Source of the DNA: DATKWS01 sp035529435
GTDB lineage: Bacteria; Krumholzibacteriota; Krumholzibacteriia; Krumholzibacteriales; Krumholzibacteriaceae
Reading direction: 5' to 3'
Length of the DNA: 5,536 nucleotides
Assembly (NCBI GenBank): GCA_035529435.1
Contig: DATKWS010000068.1
Coordinates: 1 to 5,536, forward strand
Shown here in pieces: positions 1 through 5,536 of the stretch. Made by a program: the position numbers and the translations under genes. Every line of letters begins with the position of its first letter. Position 1 is the first letter of the stretch. Under the pieces are notes generated by a model that was not told where the DNA came from, ran no database searches, and saw only the letters and a program-made list of their open reading frames with translations.

Positions 1-1
1 C

Positions 2-220
2 GCCAAGTGGATCGAGCGCGAGATGTACGAGATGTACGAGGTCACCTTTCGAAACCATCCGGATGCCAGGCCGCTCCTGCGCGCGGACACGCGGCCGGCC
101 GATTTCTATCCCGCCAAACGCGAGGTCAAGGATGACCACGAGCCGACGCGCGTACGCGACGACGGCAAGAAGCGCGCGGACGAGGTGGCGGGAAAGCCGT
201 ACAAGGGAGAGAATCCCTGA
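2..220 (+). CDS. Group 4 hydrogenase 30 kDa subunit (NuoC/EchD-like), C-terminal part, 5' truncated
   Basis: The reading frame is open from base 2 and stops with TGA at 218-220, so only the last 72 residues are present. They begin AKWIEREMYEMYEVTFRNHP and continue with DARPLL and DFYPAKREV. This fits the end of the 'respiratory chain NADH dehydrogenase 30 kDa' family (consensus around W.EREI.DLFG..F.GHPDLRPLL, then a short P-containing segment). In complex I and group 4 hydrogenases this subunit is not catalytic. It sits in the peripheral arm and helps link the small (NuoB-like) and large (NuoD-like) subunits. The usual LFG step reads MYE here, and after the family core there is a charged tail of about 30 residues rich in Lys, Asp and Arg. 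The hydrogenase large subunit follows 56 bases downstream, which supports the call. An ATG at 23 lies inside the conserved motif and is not a likely true start. The assignment is fairly sure despite the short fragment. Confidence 0.8.
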   Translation, partial: AKWIEREMYEMYEVTFRNHPDARPLLRADTRPADFYPAKREVKDDHEPTRVRDDGKKRADEVAGKPYKGENP

Positions 221-276
221 TTGAATATGCGACGTACCGGCCGAAGGTGGCCGTGCCGATAACGAGGTGAACGGAA

Positions 277-1470
277 ATGGTTAAGAAAATACCGATCGGG
301 CCGTATCATCCGATACTCGAGGAACCGGAGTTCTTCGAGCTCCACGTGGACGGGGAGCGGGTGGTCGACATCGACATGACGATCGGTTGGAGCCATCGCG
401 GTATCGAGCTTCTGTCCGAGCACAAGACGTGGGATCAGGTGCCGTTTCTCGTCGAGCGGGTTTGCGGGATCTGTTCCGCGTCGCACCCGTTCGCGTACGT
501 CAAGGCGGTCGAGGACCTGCTCGGGATCGAGGTGCCACTCAGGGCGCAGTACATCAGGGTCATCGTGGCGGAGCTCGAGCGGCTGCACAGCCACCTCCTC
601 TGGACCGGCCTCGCCGGGCACTTTCTCGGGTACAACACGGTCTTCATGTGGTGCTGGAAGTACCGCGAACCGCTCCTCGATCTCATCGAAGCGGTCACGG
701 GCAACCGGAATCACTACGCGACGTTCCGCGTGGGTGGCGTGCGCCGGGATATCCCGGAAGAGGAAATACCGAATATATCGAAGCTCCTCAACGTGATAGA
801 GAAGCAGAACGACATGCTCACCAAGGCGATCGTCGACGATCCGGTGATCCATGCGCGCACAAAGAATGTCGGCGTCCTGCCGCTCGCCAAGTGCCGTGAG
901 TACGGCGCGCTCGGACCGACCGCGCGTGCCGGCGGATACAACATAGACTGCAGGCGCGATCACCCGATCGACGCGTACGACAAGGTCAAATTCGACGTTA
1001 TCGTCTGCGAGAACGGCGATGTCTTCGATAAGGCGGTGGTCCGCCAGCTCGAGAACTTCGAGTCGATCAAGATCATCCGCCAGTGCCTCAAGCAGATGGA
1101 GCCGGGCGATATCTGGACCGAGATACACGAGATCCCCCCCGGCGAAGGGATCGGAAGTTACGAGGCGCCGCGGGGCGAGGTGCTCCACTACGTACGCTCG
1201 GGCGGCGGCAACATGCCGTTGCGCCACAAGATACGGGCCCCGAGCTTCAACAACATCCTCACCAACGAGGTGAGCGTACCGGGCAACACGGTAGCTGACG
1301 CCGGACTCATCACCGCCGCGGTAGACCCCTGTTACTCGTGCACGGAGCGGGTCGGTATCGTCGATACGCAGAATGGAAAACGGAGCATCCTGACCGAGGC
1401 CGATCTGATACGGCTCTCGCAGGAGAAGACGGAGAGAATCAGAATAAGGTTTGCACAGCTGAGAAGGTAA
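277..1470 (+). CDS. Energy-converting [NiFe] hydrogenase large (catalytic) subunit, group 4, NuoD/49 kDa superfamily
   Basis: This is a complete 397-residue protein that should carry the NiFe site where protons are reduced to H2 (or H2 oxidised) on the cytoplasmic side of the membrane complex. Seen directly: GPYHP (8-12); SHRGIEL (39-45), with the conserved Glu44; L1 motif RVCGICSASH (61-70), with Cys63 and Cys66; HYATFRVGGVRRD (146-158); LGPTARAGG (212-220); YEAPRGEVLHYV (295-306); and L2 motif DPCYSCTER (350-358), with Cys352 and Cys355. All four Ni ligands are therefore present, unlike NuoD of complex I, which has lost them. The L1/L2 style and the length match Ech/Mbh/CooH-type large subunits. 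A tail of 39 residues follows Arg358; in HycE-type enzymes a comparable tail is removed by a maturation protease, but some group 4 enzymes keep theirs, so its fate here is open. The ATG at 277 is set by GAGGTGA at 264-270, six bases upstream. The 30 kDa subunit lies just before it. The exact group 4 subtype cannot be read by eye, so no symbol is given. Confidence 0.95.
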   Translation: MVKKIPIGPYHPILEEPEFFELHVDGERVVDIDMTIGWSHRGIELLSEHKTWDQVPFLVERVCGICSASHPFAYVKAVEDLLGIEVPLRAQYIRVIVAELERLHSHLLWTGLAGHFLGYNTVFMWCWKYREPLLDLIEAVTGNRNHYATFRVGGVRRDIPEEEIPNISKLLNVIEKQNDMLTKAIVDDPVIHARTKNVGVLPLAKCREYGALGPTARAGGYNIDCRRDHPIDAYDKVKFDVIVCENGDVFDKAVVRQLENFESIKIIRQCLKQMEPGDIWTEIHEIPPGEGIGSYEAPRGEVLHYVRSGGGNMPLRHKIRAPSFNNILTNEVSVPGNTVADAGLITAAVDPCYSCTERVGIVDTQNGKRSILTEADLIRLSQEKTERIRIRFAQLRR

Positions 1471-1501
1471 CGGGTAGACTCAGATTTCCGGAGTTTGCAC
1501 T

Positions 1502-3355
1502 ATGCACGAGCTGCTCTATCCAATAGTTATTCCGGCGGTTGCCGGCCTCATACCGCTCTTCATACCCCGCAAGGGGAGAGCGGTTGCCGGGATCGTGAGC
1601 CTTGCCGCCGCCGCGTGGGTGTTCTGGCAGGCGATCCGCCTGTTCGGGGCCGGCGCGATGACGTTCAGCGTCCCCGCCTTCTCGTTCGGCTCGGGGCTGT
1701 CGGTCGATTTCGCGCTTCGGCTCTATGACTTCAGCGGATTCATCCTGCTCTTCACGAATCTCTTCGGGGTGCTCGTCATCCTCTACTCGATCGGCTATTT
1801 CTGGCGGCGCGAAGTCTCGAGCGTCTACTATACGTTCATCCTGTGGACGCTGGCCGCCGCCGCGGGAGCGGTGCTTTCCGACAATCTCCTCTTTCTCCTT
1901 ATTTTCTGGGAAATTCTCACGATGCTGCTGTACCTACTGGTGAATCTCGGGGACGAGGGGCACGAGAAGGCGGCGGTAAAGTGCTTTACGATCCTCGGCC
2001 TCAGCGACGCGGCGCTGATGCTCGGGATCCTGTTGATCTGGATCACGACCGACACGCTTTCGATGTCCGAGCTCGCGATCAGCACGGGGAACGCCCTGGG
2101 CGTCATCATGTTCGTGCTCCTCTTTGTTGGGGCCGTCGCCAAGGCGGGGGCGATGCCGCTCCACTCGTGGGTGCCCGAGATGGCGAAGCCGACGCACGCG
2201 CCGGTGATGGCGTTCCTGCCCGCGGCGCTGGACAAGCTCCTCGGCATCTACCTGCTCGCCCGCATATCGCTCGATCTGTTCCAGGTGCAGGGCGGTTCCG
2301 GCCTGTCGCTCGCAATGATGATCGTCGGTTCGGTGACGATCATCTTCGCCGTGATGATGGCGCTCGTGCAGCACAATCTCAAGAAACTGCTCTCGTTCCA
2401 CGCCGTCAGCCAGGTCGGCTACATGGTGCTCGGCGTCGGGAGCGGGATTCCGATCGCGATCATCGGCGGACTCTTTCACATGCTGAACAATGCCATATAC
2501 AAGAGTGGCCTCTTCCTCTCGGCCGGAGCGATCGAGACGCGTGCCGGGACGACCGAGCTCGAGGATACCGGCGGCCTCGCCAGGCTGATGCCGGTGACGT
2601 TCATCACGACGGTCATAGCGGCGCTCTCGATATCCGGCGTGCCGCCGTTCAACGGCTTCGCCTCCAAGTGGCTCGTGTACCAGGGCATGCTGGAGGGAGG
2701 TCACATAATCTTCCTCGTGGCGGCGGTATTCGGCAGCGCCCTGACCCTCGCCTCGTTCGTCAAGGTGCTCCATTCCCTCTTCCTCGGCAGGCGCCCCGCG
2801 CGGCTCGACGGCGTGAAGGAAGTCGGATTCTCGATGCAGCTGCCGATGATCTTTCTCGCCATACTGTGCGTGCTGTTCGGCGTCTTCGCGCGCTACCCGC
2901 TGGAGCGGTTCATCATGCCGATCGTCGGCCAGAACGTCCTGGCCGTCGACGGCGGGCAGATCGTTTCTCCCGAGGGATTGTGGAGTCCCGGTACGGCGAC
3001 GGCGCTCATCATCGTCGGCGTCATCGTCGGATTCATCATATATGCATTCAGCAGGATACGGAACGTCAGGCTGGACGAGAACGTCTGGACCGGCGGCAAC
3101 ATCATGGACAACGAGGAGATCCGGATACCCGGAACGCATTTCTACAAGACAGTTACCGATGATATCAGCCCCGTCTTCAGCGCGGCCTTCCGGGACGCAG
3201 AGAAGGGGGCGCTGGACATTTATAATATATGGGGTAAATTGGGGAATAATTTCGTTCAGGTACTGAGAAGGATGCACGATGGTGTTCTTTCAACGTATCT
3301 GTCCTGGATGATTATAGGTCTGGGTGTTCTGGCGTTTATACTCATGTTTCATTGA
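1502..3355 (+). CDS. Proton/cation-translocating membrane subunit, NuoL / MrpA N-terminal type (complex I subunit 5 family)
   Basis: This 617-residue integral membrane protein has about 16 hydrophobic segments by eye, as in NuoL. Members of this family form the ion channels of complex I, Mrp antiporters and energy-converting hydrogenases. Expected buried charges are present: Glu137 in FWEILTMLLYLL (TM5); Lys214 in AVAKAGAMPLHSWVPEMAKP (TM7); Lys245 in ALDKLLGIYLLAR (TM8); HNLKKLLSFHAVSQVGYM (291-308); His326 and Lys334 in HMLNNAIYKSGLFL; and Lys389 in GFASKWLVY (TM12). After a segment at about 497-515 comes a hydrophilic to amphipathic stretch of about 80 residues (516-596) and a last membrane segment (597-616). 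This resembles the lateral helix plus anchor of NuoL and MrpA. GGAG at 1490-1493, eight bases before the ATG, supports the start. Translation ends at a tandem TGATGA (3353-3358). The next gene encodes the part of MrpA missing here, so the pair probably equals one split MrpA. A plain NuoL/HyfB-like name is the alternative. Confidence 0.92.
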   Translation: MHELLYPIVIPAVAGLIPLFIPRKGRAVAGIVSLAAAAWVFWQAIRLFGAGAMTFSVPAFSFGSGLSVDFALRLYDFSGFILLFTNLFGVLVILYSIGYFWRREVSSVYYTFILWTLAAAAGAVLSDNLLFLLIFWEILTMLLYLLVNLGDEGHEKAAVKCFTILGLSDAALMLGILLIWITTDTLSMSELAISTGNALGVIMFVLLFVGAVAKAGAMPLHSWVPEMAKPTHAPVMAFLPAALDKLLGIYLLARISLDLFQVQGGSGLSLAMMIVGSVTIIFAVMMALVQHNLKKLLSFHAVSQVGYMVLGVGSGIPIAIIGGLFHMLNNAIYKSGLFLSAGAIETRAGTTELEDTGGLARLMPVTFITTVIAALSISGVPPFNGFASKWLVYQGMLEGGHIIFLVAAVFGSALTLASFVKVLHSLFLGRRPARLDGVKEVGFSMQLPMIFLAILCVLFGVFARYPLERFIMPIVGQNVLAVDGGQIVSPEGLWSPGTATALIIVGVIVGFIIYAFSRIRNVRLDENVWTGGNIMDNEEIRIPGTHFYKTVTDDISPVFSAAFRDAEKGALDIYNIWGKLGNNFVQVLRRMHDGVLSTYLSWMIIGLGVLAFILMFH

Positions 3356-3378
3356 TGAGGAAGATGCAGGGTAAATAG

Positions 3379-3972
3379 ATGGAGATTTATATCCTAATAA
3401 TTATAGGATTAATGATCATCGGCTCGATCATCGCCATCGAGACGAAGAATCTCCTCTCGTCGGTTATCTCGGTCGGCGTGGTCGGATTCACCCTGAGTAT
3501 CGCGTTTCTCATGCTCGGGGCACCGGATATCGCCATCACGCAGGTGGTCGTGGAAATCCTCATACTCGTGATCCTCATCAGGGCGACCATCACGATCGAC
3601 AACACGGCGATCACGGGGGGGCGGGACACGTTCCCGTTCGTTTCGAGCCTGATATTTTTCGGCCTCTTCCTGATCTTCGCGCTCCTCGCCGTGAAGGAGA
3701 TGCCGCGGTTCGGCGAGCCCCTGATGCGTGTATCGCGGAAGTACCTCGAGACGGGCGCCGAAGAGACCGGCGCGACGAACATCGTTACGAGCATCCTGCT
3801 CGATTTCCGGGCGTACGATACGATCGGAGAGGCGACCGTCCTCTTCACGTCGATCATCGGCGCATTCGTGATCCTGCGCCGCAGGGGGCGCAAGCACAAG
3901 AGGGAGAACGACACCGAGAAATTCGGCATTCTCGAGGATGAGGATATCAAAAAGAATTTCGAAGGATTCTAA
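3379..3972 (+). CDS. MbhD-MbhE fusion: C-terminal part of MrpA as a separate subunit (DUF4040 / MbhE-like)
   Basis: This 197-residue membrane protein corresponds to the end of MrpA and, in archaeal hydrogenases, to the two small subunits MbhD and MbhE. The first half has three membrane segments (about 2-20, 27-47, 52-72). It carries the MbhD/DUF4040 pattern: Glu21 after the first segment, then LGAPDIAITQVVVEILILVI (46-65) with Pro49, Asp50 and Glu59. The second half has a membrane segment at about 88-106 and the MbhE/MrpA signature NIVTSILLDFRAYDTIGEA (134-152), with Asp142, Arg144, Asp147 and Glu151, followed by a hydrophobic stretch and a basic RRRGRKHKR stop-transfer. The usual DFRGxDT reads DFRAYDT here. 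In Mrp and MBH structures this region lies at the joint between the antiporter subunits and is discussed as part of the ion path. The cytoplasmic C-terminus is strongly charged. The start is supported by AGGGT at 3368-3372, 23 bases after the upstream gene ends. The family call is firm; the precise role in ion transport is inferred. Confidence 0.92.
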   Translation: MEIYILIIIGLMIIGSIIAIETKNLLSSVISVGVVGFTLSIAFLMLGAPDIAITQVVVEILILVILIRATITIDNTAITGGRDTFPFVSSLIFFGLFLIFALLAVKEMPRFGEPLMRVSRKYLETGAEETGATNIVTSILLDFRAYDTIGEATVLFTSIIGAFVILRRRGRKHKRENDTEKFGILEDEDIKKNFEGF

Positions 3973-3974
3973 GC

Positions 3975-4469
3975 ATGGCTGACATCGATCAGGAAATCAG
4001 GGACGACAAGCAGGGGATGACCCCGATAGTCAAGACGATCGTACGGTTCGCTCTCGGCATCATGATCATCTTCGGCGTCTATATCGTACTGTACGGGCAC
4101 CTGACGCCCGGCGGCGGCTTCGCGGGGGGCGTGATCCTGGCGTGCGGGTACATCATTCTCACGCTCGCTTTCGGCAAGGATGTCGCGCTGCGCAAGCTGA
4201 GCAACACCGGCGCCTCCATCCTGGACAATCTCGGCGCCCTCGCCTTTATCGTGATCGGTATTATCGGATTTTCGGCGGGTTTCTTTTTCAAAAACTTCCT
4301 CGGCCATGGCCGGATGTTCGACCTGTGGAGCGCCGGGACGATTCCCCTGTGCAATATCGCGATCGGGATCAAGGTTATGGCGTCCCTCTTCGCGATATTT
4401 GTCGCCCTCTCGATATTCGGAAAATTTATCTACAAGTTGGTGGATGAAGATGAAGTTGAAAAGGAATAA
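3975..4469 (+). CDS. mrpB: Mrp/Mnh-type cation:proton antiporter subunit B (MbhF-like, MnhB domain)
   Basis: This 164-residue protein has four membrane segments (about 21-40, 50-67, 83-106, 122-150). The family signature GHLTPGGGFAGGVILA is at 41-56 and the later conserved GTIPLCNIAIGIKV at 121-134. MrpB/MbhF is an essential small membrane subunit packed beside the MrpA C-terminal part and MrpC, where it may help form the sodium path. Its order directly after the MbhD-MbhE protein and before MrpC is the canonical mrp order. Only two bases separate it from the upstream stop. Its ribosome site AAGGA (3962-3966) lies inside the end of that gene, which suggests coupled translation. A later ATG at 4017 (Met15) would remove a charged cytoplasmic N-terminus, but the spacing favours 3975. 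No key residue appears to be missing. Confidence 0.95.
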   Translation: MADIDQEIRDDKQGMTPIVKTIVRFALGIMIIFGVYIVLYGHLTPGGGFAGGVILACGYIILTLAFGKDVALRKLSNTGASILDNLGALAFIVIGIIGFSAGFFFKNFLGHGRMFDLWSAGTIPLCNIAIGIKVMASLFAIFVALSIFGKFIYKLVDEDEVEKE

Positions 4470-4475
4470 TAAAGA

Positions 4476-4826
4476 ATGATCCTGTATTTTCTCTCGCTCG
4501 TGCTGTTCGTGATGGGGCTCTACTGCCTCATCGCGAAGAAGAATATCGTCAAGAAGATCATCGGGATCATCATCACGGAATACTCGATCAACCTCTTTCT
4601 CGTGCTGATCGGTTACCGCAGGGGAGGGATCGCCCCGATCATGCTGAAGGGGATGACCCCGCAGGAAATGGTGAATCACAGTGTCGATCCGCTTCCGCAG
4701 GCGCTCGTCCTCACCTCGATCGTCATCGGTCTCGGGGTGCTCGCGCTCATGGTCGCGCTCTGCCTGCGGATTTACGAGAAGTACAAGACATTCGATATGT
4801 CGGAGATCAACAAGCTCAAAGGATAG
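4476..4826 (+). CDS. mrpC: Mrp/Mnh-type cation:proton antiporter subunit C (MbhG/NuoK-like)
   Basis: This 116-residue protein has three membrane segments (about 2-20, 27-47, 74-99). The MrpC hallmark DPLPQALVLTSIVIGLG lies at 71-87. The family is homologous to NuoK of complex I and forms part of the central membrane axis between the antiporter subunits and the rest of the arm. Glu35 in IIITEYSINLFLVLIG (31-46) falls in TM2 close to where NuoK has its essential buried Glu; many MrpC proteins have small or His residues there. The loop between TM2 and TM3 (48-72) has the GGIAPI start expected of the family. The gene begins six bases after mrpB, with AAGGAA at 4461-4466 as ribosome site overlapping the mrpB stop. 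NuoK itself is a weaker alternative, because the DPLPQAL motif and the mrpB neighbour point to MrpC. Confidence 0.95.
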   Translation: MILYFLSLVLFVMGLYCLIAKKNIVKKIIGIIITEYSINLFLVLIGYRRGGIAPIMLKGMTPQEMVNHSVDPLPQALVLTSIVIGLGVLALMVALCLRIYEKYKTFDMSEINKLKG

Positions 4827-4835
4827 GCAATAGCA

Positions 4836-5536
4836 ATGCAGGGTTTGTATCCGTTATTCACGGCGATTCCGCTCGCGGCGGCTTTCTTCAACCTGCTCGT
4901 GACAAAGGTCAACAAGCGAATCACCGATTACCTTGCCGTCGTCGTGACGCTGGCGCTCGCCGTGATGGCCGTCCGGATGCTGTTCGAGCCCTCCTTTGTC
5001 TACAAGGTGGGTGGATGGCTGCCTCCCTGGGGCATCCTTCTGGTTTCCGACGGGCTGAGCTCATTGATGCTTGTTGTTATCAATGTCATCAGCTTCCTGG
5101 CGATCATCTTCTCGACGAAGTACATGACGACCTACACGGCGAAGCCGAAATATTACTCACTCTTCCTCCTAATGGTCGCAGGCATGAACGGCGTCGTGAT
5201 CACCGGGGATATGTTCAACCTCTATGTCTTCCTCGAGATCGCCTCCATCGCTTCGTACGCACTCGTCGGTTTCGGGTGCGAGAAGGAGGAACTCGAGGCG
5301 TCATTCAAGTATCTCATCCTCGGCGGCGTCGCGAGCACGGCGGTGCTTTTCGGCATAGCTTTCTTATATTCATTAACCGGCACGCTCAACATGCCGGACC
5401 TGGCCCAGCAGCTCGAACTCGTTGGGGCGACAAAAACGGTCGCTTTCGTTATTGCACTGTTTCTTATGGGTTTCGGGCTGAAAGCTTCTGCGGTCCCGTT
5501 TCATGCGTGGCTACCTGACGCTCACCCGAGCGCGCC
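4836..5536 (+). CDS. mrpD: Mrp/Mnh-type cation:proton antiporter subunit D (MbhH/NuoN-like), 3' truncated
   Basis: The frame starts with ATG at 4836 and stays open to the window edge: 233 full codons plus two bases, about half of a usual MrpD of roughly 500 residues. It begins MQGLYPLFTAIPLAAAFFNL, a first membrane segment. Family marks follow: GGWLPPWGILLVSDGLSSLM (59-78); MFNLYVFLEIASIASYALV (126-144), with TM5 Glu134; and GFGLKASAVPFHAWLPDAHP (212-231), with TM7 Lys216. These are the Glu and Lys that couple proton movement in NuoL/M/N, MrpD and MbhH, and both are kept. The product should be an ion-translocating channel in the cytoplasmic membrane. It starts nine bases after mrpC, with AAGGA at 4819-4823 or AGG at 4825-4827 as ribosome site. 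A short run of rare-looking codons (tta tat tca tta, near 5365-5376) is the only local oddity. The C-terminal half and any mrpE/F/G genes lie outside the window. Confidence 0.95.
   Translation, partial: MQGLYPLFTAIPLAAAFFNLLVTKVNKRITDYLAVVVTLALAVMAVRMLFEPSFVYKVGGWLPPWGILLVSDGLSSLMLVVINVISFLAIIFSTKYMTTYTAKPKYYSLFLLMVAGMNGVVITGDMFNLYVFLEIASIASYALVGFGCEKEELEASFKYLILGGVASTAVLFGIAFLYSLTGTLNMPDLAQQLELVGATKTVAFVIALFLMGFGLKASAVPFHAWLPDAHPSA

Noticed and set aside
238..253. Small inverted repeat CGGCC/GGCCG with a six-base loop between the first two genes
   Set aside because: It is only five base pairs, has no following T-run and such stems are expected by chance at this GC content. It is too weak to call an attenuator or processing site.
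106..1227. A 373-residue open frame on the minus strand across the large subunit gene
   Set aside because: It lies antisense to a gene with clear hydrogenase motifs and its translation is rich in Arg, Asp, Glu and Val with no recognisable domain. This is what high-GC codon use produces on the opposite strand.
2..1470. Interpretation as nuoC-nuoD of respiratory complex I
   Set aside because: The large subunit keeps both NiFe CxxC pairs, which NuoD lacks, and the next genes are Mrp-type instead of nuoE/F/G.
1843..3162. A 439-residue open frame on the plus strand in another frame of the NuoL-like gene
   Set aside because: It is Arg- and Gly-rich with no domain and is fully covered by the well-supported membrane protein frame. 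It has no good ribosome site.
1934..3277. A 447-residue open frame on the minus strand across the NuoL-like gene
   Set aside because: It is full of His, Asp, Glu and Arg, low in complexity and antisense to a membrane protein. It is a shadow of the third-position pattern.
4017..4019. Later ATG (Met15) as the start of mrpB
   Set aside because: The ATG at 3975 has a well-spaced AAGGA and sits two bases after the upstream stop. The purine run before 4017 is too close to serve well.
5015..5518. A 167-residue plus-strand open frame near the right edge
   Set aside because: It overlaps the mrpD frame, which is open from 4836 to the edge and has the family motifs. This frame gives a His/Arg-rich product without homology marks.

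Overview
The window holds seven genes on the + strand. They form part of one operon for a membrane-bound, energy-converting [NiFe] hydrogenase (group 4, Mbh/Ech-like) joined to a multisubunit Mrp/Mnh-type Na+/H+ antiporter module. Both ends are cut: the first gene lacks its 5' part and the last lacks its 3' part. No RNA gene, mobile element, CRISPR array, terminator or convincing promoter is visible. The genes are separated by only 2 to 56 bases, so no stretch over 300 bases lacks a gene.

Layout: the tail of the 30 kDa (NuoC/EchD-like) hydrogenase subunit (2-220); the complete catalytic large subunit with both NiFe-binding CxxC motifs (277-1470); a 617-residue NuoL/MrpA-N-like ion-translocating subunit (1502-3355); a 197-residue protein equal to the C-terminal part of MrpA, i.e. 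MbhD and MbhE joined (3379-3972); MrpB/MbhF (3975-4469); MrpC/MbhG (4476-4826); and the first 233 complete codons of MrpD/MbhH (4836 to the edge). The hydrogenase genes come first. The membrane genes then follow in the classical mrp order A-B-C-D, with MrpA split in two.

How they should work together (family knowledge plus inference): a peripheral arm, probably fed by reduced ferredoxin or a similar low-potential donor, passes electrons to the NiFe site of the large subunit and reduces protons to H2. The energy released would drive H+ and/or Na+ movement through the membrane arm, which here has two antiporter-like subunits (MrpA-N-like and MrpD-like) that both keep the expected buried Glu and Lys. 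The hydrogenase small subunit (NuoB-like), the NuoH-like membrane anchor, the ferredoxin-like subunit and MrpE/F/G are not in the window. The first three are expected upstream and the last three downstream, or elsewhere in the genome.

Organism: GC content is high (roughly 60% by eye), Shine-Dalgarno sites are AGG/GGAG-type and gene packing is bacterial in style. An anaerobic or fermentative bacterium is the most likely host, but an archaeon is not excluded. The sequence alone does not identify the phylum.

The most interesting point is the architecture: a hydrogenase with all four NiFe cysteines, attached to an Mrp module that includes a MrpA-type antiporter subunit divided exactly at the border between its NuoL-like part and its MbhD/MbhE-like part. 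The individual families are known, so this is an uncommon arrangement of known parts and not a wholly new system.
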